Notes: generated by a model from the letters alone, not told the origin. A stretch of DNA of 64,000 nt from Microvirga zambiensis WSM3693 (GCF_016735695.1 NZ_JAERQD010000001.1:62001-126000); one strand, 5' to 3'. Counted from the first letter of the stretch, positions 52,283-60,434 are shown. Made by a program: numbers and translations.

Positions 52283-52834
52283 TTACGACGCCAGGACTCT
52301 GAACACCGACCTCTCACCCAAGCCAAGTTTCTCAGCAATCTCTCTCTTGGAGATCCCCTGAGAGGCTAGGGCTTTGATCTCGTCGGCCTTGGCCCGTGCG
52401 GTCGGAGCGCGGCCCTTGTATTTCTTGTCTGCTTTGGCCTTGGCGATCCCTTCGCGCTGCCTCTCCAGCATCATCTCCCGTTCGAACTGGGCCACGCTGC
52501 CCAGGACGTTGAGCATGAGCTTTCCTGTCGGGGTGTTGGTGTCGATGCCCAGGCTGAGGATGTGAAGGCCAACCTTCTTCGCCTCCAGCTGCTGGATGAT
52601 CTGACCCAGGTGGACCACGGATCGAGCAAGGCGATCAAGCTTGGTCACGATGAGGGTGTCCCCTTCACGGACGTAGTCGAGGGCGGCTTCCAAGGCTTCC
52701 CGGGGACCGACAGAGGACGTCTGCTCCAGGAAGATCTTGCCGCACCCGAGAGCCTGTAGATCCCGCTCCTGAGCCTCCAGGCCAGCCACCTGATCGAGGG
52801 TGCTTGTGCGCCCGTAGCCAACCAGCATCGTCAT
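52283..52834 (-). CDS. Serine recombinase/resolvase of element II
   Basis: 183 residues, the length of Tn3-type resolvases. Nucleophile Ser11 in VGYGRTSTLDQ, KLDRLARSVVHL, LMLNVLGSVAQFEREMMLERQREGI, and a C-terminal helix-turn-helix (LASQGISKREIAEKLGLGERSVFR). The frame continues upstream to 53038; ATG 52834 has CAGGA about six bases before it. Oriented like the PolA-like gene downstream of it. Confidence 0.9.
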   Translation of the reverse strand: MTMLVGYGRTSTLDQVAGLEAQERDLQALGCGKIFLEQTSSVGPREALEAALDYVREGDTLIVTKLDRLARSVVHLGQIIQQLEAKKVGLHILSLGIDTNTPTGKLMLNVLGSVAQFEREMMLERQREGIAKAKADKKYKGRAPTARAKADEIKALASQGISKREIAEKLGLGERSVFRVLAS

Positions 52835-53058
52835 CTGCGTTCCTGCCATTGATGTCTTAGATATAGAGACAGGATGTCTGCCAAAACTCAAGAAGGACTT
52901 CAGTGGCAGGCGAAATTGTCCACACCAAGCTATGCCATACGGCCAGGGTTCAGTGGCAATGTCGGGATCATCAAATCTACACAGCGATTCCTGTGGCTCT
53001 GCTTGTCGTTGGGACACCTTCGCTACAAAGTCGCACAAACTGTCGTGGGGGGATTGTG

Positions 53059-54288
53059 ATGAATGAGGCTTTGGAAGGCCTGTTTGCTGCTGACTTCGCT
53101 GTCAAAACTGAAGCTGAAGCCGAAAAAGTTATCCAGGAACAGCGAAACCACTGGATGAGCCTTCTGCAGATCGTGCGGAACTCGCTTAATTCCCTTGGGA
53201 GTGAGCAGTATGCGGTTTCCGCTCTTGACACATTGTACAATCAACTACCGACCTTGGTGGGCCTATTCCAACGCCCACACGACATCGACAGGGGCTTCGT
53301 TATTTCCGGTCGAATACCGTTGTTGATGCGCTATGGTACAGCTTTAGAAGAGTTCGCACGAAACCACCCTCACAGGATGCTTGGTGCAATTCTGGCCGAA
53401 GCAGGTGATGGACTGTCTGATATCCTGATCCAGGCACAGTACCCGAGCGACAGGCTTCCCCACTTGTTCAGCCCTCGTGTTCAAGCTGCAGCTACGCAGT
53501 ACTCGATAGAAAAACACGATGAGGCGTTGAGAACGAAGATCAGTGGCGAAGTCGAACAAGGTCTGCGAGTCCACGCCAGTATCGTTAGCGACAATATAAA
53601 AATTACCAACAGGACCATTCGAGAGTTTGAAGAAAAGAGTGCGCAACTTTTTGAGCGGTTCAATAGCCTTGGCGCTGAACAGCAGCGCATCCTTGAAGCC
53701 CTCCAGGAGAAACACCGAACGGGGATGGAAACCGCATCGCACCAGTGGTCCGCAATGATGCAACAGGCGCATCAGGATATTGATGCAGCGAAGGCTCTCG
53801 CTTTCGAAGCCGCCACGTTCAAGGGCGCTAGAGAGATTTGGGTTGGCAAAAAAAGGAAGCATAGTTGGACGTTCGGTATCGGACTGACTGTCCTAGCAAT
53901 TGTCATCGCATCGGCTATTGGGGTGTTGCTTTCGAACTGGCACACAGTTCTTGCAAGTGTGCCGAGGAATACCCAAGGAGAGTTCCAGGCCAGCTTCCTA
54001 GTGTTTATTGTCGTGCCTGTAGTCGCAGCGGCTTGGGTGCTGCGCATCTTCGCTCGATGGGTGACAAATGCCCTGACGCTTGGGGAGGATGCGGAGCAGC
54101 GGCGAGCCATGCTGGAAACGTACTTCAGCCTTGTGGGCAATAAAGACGCGAAGATGGAACCTTCGGATCGCATCCTGATTTTGAATGCCATCTTCCGCCC
54201 TCTCCCTGGACATCAATCGGAAGACGTCGCACCGCCGACACTGCTTGATCTCACCAAGGAGGCTCTCTCAACCAAGAAGGTTGGCTAA
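53059..54288 (+). CDS. DUF6161-like membrane protein with coiled coil
   Basis: 409 residues; ATG 53059 with GGGGGA upstream. Soluble helical N-terminus (1-150), coiled-coil region (about 165-265: TNRTIREFEEKSAQLFERFN, QQRILEALQEKH), two transmembrane helices (FGIGLTVLAIVIASAIGVLL and ASFLVFIVVPVVAAAWVL) and a conserved cytosolic tail RRAMLETYFSLVGNKDAKME with ILILNAIFRPLPG, the DUF6161 signature. Function unknown; a membrane effector with a sensing coiled coil is one possible reading. Confidence 0.72.
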   Translation: MNEALEGLFAADFAVKTEAEAEKVIQEQRNHWMSLLQIVRNSLNSLGSEQYAVSALDTLYNQLPTLVGLFQRPHDIDRGFVISGRIPLLMRYGTALEEFARNHPHRMLGAILAEAGDGLSDILIQAQYPSDRLPHLFSPRVQAAATQYSIEKHDEALRTKISGEVEQGLRVHASIVSDNIKITNRTIREFEEKSAQLFERFNSLGAEQQRILEALQEKHRTGMETASHQWSAMMQQAHQDIDAAKALAFEAATFKGAREIWVGKKRKHSWTFGIGLTVLAIVIASAIGVLLSNWHTVLASVPRNTQGEFQASFLVFIVVPVVAAAWVLRIFARWVTNALTLGEDAEQRRAMLETYFSLVGNKDAKMEPSDRILILNAIFRPLPGHQSEDVAPPTLLDLTKEALSTKKVG

Positions 54289-54332
54289 GGATGCGGGGCG
54301 AAGCGCCTGTTGGGTCCCATCTGGCTGATCAG

Positions 54333-54404
54333 ATCCCCCGGGGTGCCACCCCGCCCCATGCTTTCAAAAAAACGCTAAAGGTCTTGTTGGTGTTGTTGGA
54401 CCTG
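54333..54404 (-). repeat. Island repeat copy D (inverted, in element II)
   Basis: On the minus strand AGGTCCAACAACACCAACAA, then GACCTTTAGCGTTTTTTTGAAA, matching copies A and B. AGGTC/GACCT arms flank the conserved CA-rich loop and a run of seven T follows, so here it looks like an intrinsic terminator. Confidence 0.6.
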
Positions 54405-54555
54405 CGCGAGTGGTGTTGGTTCCCGAGATCTCCATGAGCCACATACTCCTGCCCCAATTTCCTGAGGAAATATATATTGTTTCGATGGACAGGGGTGCCT
54501 GTTTGCCAGGAGTTTGAGCCTCAAGGAGGCTGGGCCGCAACCCCAGGAGACCCAT

Positions 54556-54801
54556 ATGGCGAAAGCATTCTCGGAGATGTCACCCGCAGAGATCGAGGCT
54601 TGGAACGTCGAGAACGGCCTCACAGAAGACGATGACGACTATCGGTATCCTGAGAATGGCATGACCTCTGAGGAGATCTGGATCGCAACTGGGGGCGAGG
54701 ATACCTCCGACGACAACCGGAACGGGTTCACGGAACTGACCCCAGACGAACTGGTCCAGGTGTTCACGATGATGCAGGGCATGGTCTCAACGAAGAACTA
54801 G
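54556..54801 (+). CDS. Small highly acidic hypothetical protein
   Basis: 81 residues, AGGAG six bases before ATG 54556. About 19 Asp/Glu against four Lys/Arg, including an EDDDD cluster; C-terminal helix LTPDELVQVFTMMQGM. The charge and size recall DNA-mimic anti-restriction proteins, but no family is recognised. Confidence 0.6.
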   Translation: MAKAFSEMSPAEIEAWNVENGLTEDDDDYRYPENGMTSEEIWIATGGEDTSDDNRNGFTELTPDELVQVFTMMQGMVSTKN

Positions 54802-54840
54802 AGGCCAGCTTCCTTGGGCTGGACAGATCCTGGAGGGGCG

Positions 54841-54975
54841 ATGATCAACAGTGTACTAGCTCGGGTGTTCTATGCTGCGGGTCTATTCTATGCTGCCTCG
54901 ATCCTCTTCGACGGTGATAGTGGTCTCATGCTGGGTACCTTCGCGGCAATTACCACTCTTGGCGACCTTCGGTAG
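54841..54975 (+). CDS. Tiny membrane protein (44 residues)
   Basis: ATG 54841 with GGAGG about five bases upstream. MINSVLARVFYAAGLFYAAS followed by LMLGTFAAITTLGDLR: two hydrophobic segments around an FDGDSG turn. Function unknown. Confidence 0.5.
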   Translation: MINSVLARVFYAAGLFYAASILFDGDSGLMLGTFAAITTLGDLR

Positions 54976-54995
54976 GAACGCATCAAGACCTCCAC

Positions 54996-55541
54996 ATGAA
55001 GGTGACAATGCAACCTGAAGAGATCCACTGCGACCATCCGCACGGGGCCGTTCCCTTCATCATCCAACGGCTTGCCCTGGAGAATGTCGAACCTCGGCTG
55101 ATCCGTCTCGAAGGGACTATGCTTGCTGGCAAATCGAGCCTAGCCCACCGCCTGACCGAGGCACTTGGGGCCACCCGAGTGGCTGCAGACCACTTCAATG
55201 CCCTGAGGGACAAGATCGGTTTGGGTCGTTATCGGGATGCCCTTCGGAGCGCCCTGGCGTCCAAGAGGTGGGTGGTCACAGACTCAGTGCGCCTTGGAGA
55301 GATTGCTCCAGAACAACAGTTCGGTCGTGGGTACCGTGTTTACATCAAGCGTCTGAGGATACTGCTCGGAGACCGAGGATGGCCATACGGGTTCGACATT
55401 GATGACGAGGAACACAGTCCCCCAGGGGAAAATCCTCTTGAGAGATCAATCCGTCTGTATCACCGCGAGTATCGACCCCACGAAGCTGCCGACCTGATCG
55501 TGAATGTTCCAGATGAGGAGCGTGGGTATCGTTGGCCGTAA
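54996..55541 (+). CDS. P-loop kinase-like protein
   Basis: 181 residues. Walker A RLEGTMLAGKSSLAHRLTEAL near residue 40, a likely DxH/D segment VAADHFNALRDK and RSIRLYHREYRPHEAADLIVNV near the C-terminus, reminiscent of AAA_33/cytidylate-kinase-like small kinases. Substrate unknown. ATG 54996 or ATG 55008; the second has AAGG at good spacing. Last gene of element II before the right arm sites. Confidence 0.65.
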   Translation: MKVTMQPEEIHCDHPHGAVPFIIQRLALENVEPRLIRLEGTMLAGKSSLAHRLTEALGATRVAADHFNALRDKIGLGRYRDALRSALASKRWVVTDSVRLGEIAPEQQFGRGYRVYIKRLRILLGDRGWPYGFDIDDEEHSPPGENPLERSIRLYHREYRPHEAADLIVNVPDEERGYRWP

Positions 55542-55550
55542 ATGTCTAGA

Positions 55551-55570
55551 GGTGATACACGGGGTGATAC
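55551..55570 (+). repeat. Right arm-type repeats of element II
   Basis: GGTGATACA (55551-55559) and GGTGATAC (55563-55570), copies of the left pair at 47090-47109; about 75 bp inside the right attachment site. Confidence 0.65.
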
Positions 55571-55642
55571 CTCGACTTCCATGCTCGGGAAAAATCTAGT
55601 AGGTTCAATAACGTAGAGCGCTGCCTACACGACCCTCATGCT

Positions 55643-55671
55643 TCTCCTGGGCACCATCTTTCATGGATGGT
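55643..55671 (+). repeat. Right attachment site (tRNA-Leu 3'-end fragment)
   Basis: TCTCCTGGGCACCATCTTTC followed by ATGGATGGT; 28 of 29 bases match 36290-36318, the end of tRNA copy 1 plus its flank, whereas the end of copy 2 matches for only the first 16 bases. It marks the right end of the tandem array; chromosomal DNA resumes after it. Confidence 0.8.
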
Positions 55672-56080
55672 TTTCTTAGCACTCTCAACAGGTTCAGCGA
55701 CATCATCGGGTGCTCGTGGTCCCACACGAGGTCGGTGTCAGTTCTAACCCTTCCCATATGGCCAGTGACAAGAGCGGCCTTGGAACGGTAAGGGAAAAGG
55801 AACCAAAGTACTTTATTGGATATTACATGAGGCCATTGGAGGTAATCCAATCCCATGATCCATGTTCTAGCGTTCCATCTCTTATGTCTGGCAATGATGG
55901 CTGACCTCATCGCGCAAGCGCCTGTAGTGCCTGACGATTTGGACTAAGTGAACAGGAAGCGGTTTCGTTGGCGCTCCCTCGAGGCCGAGGGGGCGCTTTT
56001 CTTTTGTGATCCCTGCTGTCTATCGCCCGCTGTCGAGGTGTGGTGGCACGAGGAGCCGATGACTGCCCTTCCTAAGAGAG
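55672..56080. other. Intergenic region right of the island
   Basis: No convincing gene. A 30-codon frame at 55855-55947 (MIHVLAFHLLCLAMMADLIA, with a distant GGAGG) precedes the terminator at 55971 and could be a tiny gene, but support is thin. This may be the original downstream flank of the tRNA-Leu. Confidence 0.35.
55971..56006 (+). terminator. Rho-independent terminator, plus strand
   Basis: GCGCTCCCTCG-AGGC-CGAGGGGGCGC stem followed by TTTTCTTTT. No established plus-strand gene lies just upstream; it may be the original terminator of the tRNA-Leu transcript, now displaced by the island. Confidence 0.7.
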
Positions 56081-57532
56081 CTAGCGCGCGGATTGTGTGA
56101 CGAGCTTGGTGACGAGGTACGGTTCGACCGCGTCTGATCCGCCCTCGGAGCCATAGCCGGAATCCTTGATGCCGCCGAAGGGCAGTTCCGGCAGGGCAAG
56201 GCCGTTGTGGTTGATGGTCGTCATGCCAGCCTCGACGCGCGTCCCGAGCTGATGGGCCGTATCCGTCGAGCCGGTGAAGGCATAGGACGCCAGGCCGAAG
56301 GGCAGCCGGTTCGCTTCCGCGATGGCATCGTCCAGTGTCGAGAAGGGGTTGACGATGGCCACGGGCCCGAAGGGCTCCTCATTCATCAGGCGGGCATCCT
56401 TCGGCACATTCGCGAGGATTGTCGGCTCGAAGAAGTTCCCCTTGTTGCCGATGCGCCGGCCGCCGGCCTTCACCTGCGCTCCGCGCTCCACCGCATCCTG
56501 GATCAGGCTCTCTAGGGCCGGGATGCGGCGCTCGTTCGCGAGCGGGCCCATCTGCACGCCGTCCTCCAGGCCATTGCCGACCTTGATACCCTTGGCGGCC
56601 TCGGTGAAGGCGTCGAGGAAGGGCGCGAAGCTTGCATCCTGGATCAGGAACCGTGTCGGCGAGACGCAGACCTGGCCGGCATTGCGGAACTTGGAGGCAG
56701 CGAGAACTTTGACGGCCTTCTGCAGATCGGCGTCGTCGAAGACGATCGCGGGGGCGTGTCCTCCAAGCTCCATCGTGGAGCGCTTCATATGCAGCCCCGC
56801 CAGTGCGGCGAGCTGCTTGCCCACCGGGGTCGAGCCCGTGAAGGACATCTTGCGGATGACGGGATGGGCGATGAGATATTCGGATATCTCGGCCGGGTTG
56901 CCGTAGACGAGATTGACCACGCCTTCCGGCACGCCGGCCTCGACGAAGGCGCGGATCAGCTCCGCCGGCGAAGCAGGGGTCTCCTCGGGCGCCTTCACGA
57001 TGATCGAGCAGCCGGTGGCCAAAGCCGCGGACAGCTTGCGCACGACCTGGTTGATGGGGAAGTTCCATGGCGTGAAGGCGGCGACGGGCCCGACCGGCAG
57101 CTTGACGGCCATCTGCATGACACCGGGCGCGCGGGCCGGAATGATCTGGCCGTAGGTGCGCCGGGCTTCTTCCGCAAACCAGTCGATGATGTCCGCGCCG
57201 GCGCCGATCTCGCCCTTGGCCTCCGCCAGGGGCTTGCCCTGTTCACGGGTCATGATCCAGGCGATCTGATCCTTGCGCGCGCGCAGAATATCGGCGGCTC
57301 GTCGCATGATCGTCGAGCGGTCATAGGCCGACAGGCCGCTCCAGGTTGCAAAACCTTTCTCGACGGCAATGAGCGCGGCATCGAGATCTTCGCGACTGGC
57401 GTGAGCGACCGTTCCGATGGTCTCGCCTGTTGCAGGATCGAGAACTGGAATGACGCCGCCTCGCGCGGCCGGGCGCCAGGTCCCGTCGATCAGGAGCTGC
57501 GTATCTGGATAAGCCTGATTCATCGCATTCAT
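56081..57532 (-). CDS. gabD: NAD(P)-dependent succinate-semialdehyde dehydrogenase
   Basis: 483-residue aldehyde dehydrogenase. Coenzyme-binding [15 protein letters not shown] and [12 protein letters not shown], catalytic Glu in [16 protein letters not shown] and catalytic Cys in [30 protein letters not shown]-type C-terminus. The [10 protein letters not shown] context fits the SSADH/glutarate-semialdehyde group that completes GABA catabolism to succinate. Start ATG 57532 or 57523; no clear Shine-Dalgarno. An aminotransferase remnant lies 130 bp upstream. Confidence 0.87.
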   Translation of the reverse strand: MNAMNQAYPDTQLLIDGTWRPAARGGVIPVLDPATGETIGTVAHASREDLDAALIAVEKGFATWSGLSAYDRSTIMRRAADILRARKDQIAWIMTREQGKPLAEAKGEIGAGADIIDWFAEEARRTYGQIIPARAPGVMQMAVKLPVGPVAAFTPWNFPINQVVRKLSAALATGCSIIVKAPEETPASPAELIRAFVEAGVPEGVVNLVYGNPAEISEYLIAHPVIRKMSFTGSTPVGKQLAALAGLHMKRSTMELGGHAPAIVFDDADLQKAVKVLAASKFRNAGQVCVSPTRFLIQDASFAPFLDAFTEAAKGIKVGNGLEDGVQMGPLANERRIPALESLIQDAVERGAQVKAGGRRIGNKGNFFEPTILANVPKDARLMNEEPFGPVAIVNPFSTLDDAIAEANRLPFGLASYAFTGSTDTAHQLGTRVEAGMTTINHNGLALPELPFGGIKDSGYGSEGGSDAVEPYLVTKLVTQSAR

Positions 57533-57663
57533 GGTCGGAAAGTCCCACGGATTGAACTGGAGGTCTCGAAGGGAGGCGTTCTTCGAGGATGGCTTGTATC
57601 AGACAGACATGCCTGCCGTGAACCTAACAAGCGGAGAAAGCTGCCTCGATAGTTTCTTCCAGA

Positions 57664-57798
57664 ATGTCGAGCCCTTCCGCCGGCGACACCGTCGTGGCCT
57701 CTCCACCCCTCGTTATCACCCCTGCTGAGGTTGACGAGCTGATCGAAAAGCTCGGACGCACCCTGGACGAGACGGAGCACTACGTGCGCACTCTGTAG
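57664..57798 (+). pseudogene. C-terminal remnant of a class III aminotransferase
   Basis: The frame SAGDTVVASPPLVITPAEVD followed by ELIEKLGRTLDETEHY is the usual C-terminal end of omega-aminotransferases (GDT..SPPL..T..EVDELI..L..AL). Only about 45 codons remain; upstream is an in-frame stop at 57625 and no homologous sequence. It could be what is left of a GABA aminotransferase partner of the adjacent dehydrogenase. Confidence 0.6.
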
Positions 57799-57889
57799 TC
57801 CTTGGGGGAAGGCGCTTAGCTGACCTCGATCAGAATTGAATGCAGCGATGCCTTTGCCTTCCTAAACCTGATCTTGATTCAACAGAGGC

Positions 57890-58651
57890 TCACGACGATG
57901 GCAGGAAAGCGCGTCGTCCGGCGGTCCGGAGTTCTTCCACCGGTATCCCGTAGAGTTCGGACAGGTGCCCGCCGGTCAAAACGGCATCGCTCGCGCCGTG
58001 GTGAAGCAACGCTCCCTGCCTTAACATCAGCGTGTCGTCGGCCCAGCGCAGGGCATGGTTCGGGTCGTGGGTCGTGAACAGGATTCCATACCCGGCCTCG
58101 CGCAGCCGCCATGTCTCGCGCAGCACCACGCCCTGGTTGGCGAAATCGAGATTCGCGGTCGGTGCGTCCAGCACGATGAACGGAGCCTCCTGCGCCAGGG
58201 CCCGGGCGAACAGCACCAGTTGCCGTTCGCCACCCGAGATCAGCGTATAGGGACGCTCGCTCAGATGCGTGAGCCCCAAACGATCGATGACCCGGTCGAC
58301 CACGGCATGGTCGCAGGCCGATGGCGCCGACAGGATCCCGCCATGCGCGGCCCGCCCCATCATGACCACGTCGCGGGTCAGGAATCCGAACGTTCCGGCA
58401 TGAACCTGCGGCACATAGGCGATGCGGCGGGCGCGCTCCGCCACCGGCAAGGCATCGATCCGCCGGCCATTCAAAAGAACCGCACCGGCCTTGGCCGGCA
58501 AAAGTCCGAGGACGGTCTTGAGCAGGGTGGTCTTGCCGCTGCCGTTCGGTCCCAGCAGCGCAAGCGCACGGCCTTCCATGAGGCTGAAGCTCAGGTCGCG
58601 TCCGATGACGTGGGAGCCATAGCCGATCGCCAGCCTCTGCACGTCGAGCAT
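57890..58651 (-). CDS. ABC transporter ATP-binding protein (BtuD/MolC type)
   Basis: 253 residues. Walker A GPNGSGKTTLL (34-40), signature ISGGERQ (138-144) and H-loop FTTHDPNHAL are present. The Walker B region reads FIVLDAPTANLDF: the residue after Asp162, normally the catalytic Glu, is Ala163. Stop/start spacing with the permease (2 bp) shows one operon. Neighbours (Mop protein, ModA, ModE, formate dehydrogenase) favour molybdate or tungstate as substrate over iron. Confidence 0.85.
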   Translation of the reverse strand: MLDVQRLAIGYGSHVIGRDLSFSLMEGRALALLGPNGSGKTTLLKTVLGLLPAKAGAVLLNGRRIDALPVAERARRIAYVPQVHAGTFGFLTRDVVMMGRAAHGGILSAPSACDHAVVDRVIDRLGLTHLSERPYTLISGGERQLVLFARALAQEAPFIVLDAPTANLDFANQGVVLRETWRLREAGYGILFTTHDPNHALRWADDTLMLRQGALLHHGASDAVLTGGHLSELYGIPVEELRTAGRRAFLPSS

Positions 58652-58653
58652 GC

Positions 58654-59700
58654 TCACCAGGCTCCCCGGGAACGGGCCAGCAGGCCGAGGAAAAACGGAG
58701 TGCCGATCACCGCCGTCAGAACGCCGAGGGGCACCTCGACTGGAGCGATCGAGCGCGCGAGCGTGTCGATGAGCAGCAGGTAGGCACCGCCGAGAAGGGC
58801 CGCGGTCGGCAGCAGGCGCGGGAAGCTGGGACCGACCAGCGCCCGCGCGAGATGCGGTGTGACGAGGCCGACCCAGCCGACGATGCCGGCGACCGAGACG
58901 CTGGCGGCCGTGATCAGAGTGGCGGCTGCCACGATGACGCACCGGATCGGCCCGGTCGCGATGCCGAGGGCTCTCGCCTCCTCGTCGGGGAGAGACATGA
59001 CGTTCATCTTCCAGCGCAGGCCGATCAGCACCACGGTGCCGATCAGAACCGGGAGCGCTAGCGGGACGAGGTCGGCCGGGGTCGTCGCCGCAAGGCTGCC
59101 GAGGAGCCAGAAGGTGATCGCCGGAAGCTGGTTGTAGGGATCGGCCAAGGTCTTCACGAGGCCGATGCCTGCGCCGAGCAGTGAGCCGATGACCACGCCG
59201 GTCAGGACGAGCAGGACGATGCCGTCACCACCGCGCAGCAGCGAGCCGATTACGTAGACGGCGGTCACGGCTGTGAGCCCGCCCAGAAAGGCCAGGATCT
59301 GGATGGAGGCCACATCGAGGGACAGCAGAATGCCGAGCACGGCTCCGAGGGCCGCTCCCGACGAGGCGCCCAGGATGTCGGGAGACACCAGAGGATTGCG
59401 GAACAAGCCCTGAAAGGCCGTTCCGGCGCTCGCGAGCGCACTGCCGACCAGAAGTGCGGCCAGGATGCGCGGACCGCGGATGTTCAGGACGATGGCCTCG
59501 GTAGCCTGTGGCAATCCCGATGCCTGCCCTGTCAGGCGACGCATCAGGATCGTCGCGACATCGGTCAGCGTCAGGGGATACCGCCCGACGGCAAAGGCCA
59601 GCGCGACGCCGCCGACGATGACGGCTGCCGACACACCGAGCCCAAGCCAGAGAGGGCGATCGAAACCGAATCGGAAGCCTGCTGCCGGTTCAGGCTTCAT
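58654..59700 (-). CDS. FecCD/BtuC-type ABC permease (MolB-like)
   Basis: 348 residues, about ten helices. [45 protein letters not shown] is broken into [16 protein letters not shown] and [14 protein letters not shown], the FecCD family hallmarks; [18 protein letters not shown] is the coupling region. Start ATG 59700 overlaps the trmO stop by four bases. The family moves siderophores, B12 or, in the MolBC branch, molybdate/tungstate. Confidence 0.87.
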   Translation of the reverse strand: MKPEPAAGFRFGFDRPLWLGLGVSAAVIVGGVALAFAVGRYPLTLTDVATILMRRLTGQASGLPQATEAIVLNIRGPRILAALLVGSALASAGTAFQGLFRNPLVSPDILGASSGAALGAVLGILLSLDVASIQILAFLGGLTAVTAVYVIGSLLRGGDGIVLLVLTGVVIGSLLGAGIGLVKTLADPYNQLPAITFWLLGSLAATTPADLVPLALPVLIGTVVLIGLRWKMNVMSLPDEEARALGIATGPIRCVIVAAATLITAASVSVAGIVGWVGLVTPHLARALVGPSFPRLLPTAALLGGAYLLLIDTLARSIAPVEVPLGVLTAVIGTPFFLGLLARSRGAW

Positions 59701-60188
59701 GCGGTCTGCTCGTCGCCCGGCTGCGGCGGCGCCAACGGCGTGAAGGCGCAGCGATCCGGCTTGATATCGAGCAGAGGCGTGCCGTCGAGGCAATCGAGCC
59801 CCTGGACGAGGATGTTCGAGCCTTCGATCGCAACCCGTTTCACCAGAGCCGTGCCGATCGGGTTGGGCCGGACGGGCGAACGCAGCGAGAAGGTACCTCG
59901 CGTGATGCCGTCGTTGCGGGGGCTTTGCAGCACCAGATCGCGGCGGGATCGATGCAGCCAGTAGAGCACTTCCAGCCGCTCGTATTCCTCGATCCCCGCG
60001 AGGCCCTTGTGCCACGGCGCGAAAAGCTCGATGCGGCACACGGGCCCGTCGAGCCGGCCCTGGCGCGGACATTCGAGCCGCGAGGTCCAGGGCGTGTGGA
60101 TGCGGCCGATGAAGATGACGCCGGCGTCGGTGCTGACCGGCCACTCGACCGCCACTTCACCGCTTCGAATCTCGTTTTCCCTGACCAT
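59697..60188 (-). CDS. TrmO/TsaA-like methyltransferase
   Basis: 163 residues of the YaeB/TrmO family: [38 protein letters not shown] and [19 protein letters not shown]. Enterobacterial TrmO methylates t6A37 of tRNA-Thr using SAM. Small TsaA-type genes also occur inside metal-uptake operons of anaerobes, where their job is unclear. Translationally coupled to the permease by a four-base overlap. Confidence 0.82.
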   Translation of the reverse strand: MVRENEIRSGEVAVEWPVSTDAGVIFIGRIHTPWTSRLECPRQGRLDGPVCRIELFAPWHKGLAGIEEYERLEVLYWLHRSRRDLVLQSPRNDGITRGTFSLRSPVRPNPIGTALVKRVAIEGSNILVQGLDCLDGTPLLDIKPDRCAFTPLAPPQPGDEQTA

Positions 60189-60197
60189 GGCGCGGGC

Positions 60198-60410
60198 TCA
60201 GTCGTCGACGGCGATCATGACGTCCGAAGCCTTCACCACCGCATAGGCGTTCTGGCCGACCTTGAGCGCGAGCTCATCGACGGCCTCGTTGGTGATCGAG
60301 GCGGTGACGATCGTGCCGTTGGCGATTTCCAAACGGACATGGGCGGTGGTCTGGCCTTTGGTGACCTCGATCACCTTGCCTCTGATGACATTGCGGGCGC
60401 TGAGCTTCAT
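60198..60410 (-). CDS. Mop-domain (TOBE) molybdate-binding protein
   Basis: 70 residues: MKLSARNVIRGKVIEVTKGQ, VRLEIANGTIVTASITNEAV and the C-terminal VKASDVMIAVD are exactly one Mop/TOBE domain. Such molbindins bind molybdate or tungstate in the cytoplasm. Strong contextual evidence that the operon handles Mo/W. Confidence 0.9.
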   Translation of the reverse strand: MKLSARNVIRGKVIEVTKGQTTAHVRLEIANGTIVTASITNEAVDELALKVGQNAYAVVKASDVMIAVDD

Positions 60411-60434
60411 GAGCGGCTCTCCTCGGGTAAGGAT

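Larger units (their letters stand above)
47030..55671. mobile_element. Integrative element II (about 8.6 kb)
   Basis: From tRNA-Leu copy 2 to the tRNA 3'-end fragment at 55643-55671. It carries a second DUF6538-type integrase, an HNH nuclease and methyltransferase pair, a leftward PolA-palm-like gene, a leftward serine recombinase, a DUF6161 membrane protein and small genes. GGTGATAC direct repeats lie near both ends (47090 and 55551). No virion or conjugation genes are visible. Confidence 0.8.

Noticed and set aside
36219-55671. Conventional prophage
   Set aside because: No capsid, terminase, portal, tail or lysis genes recognisable in the 19 kb.
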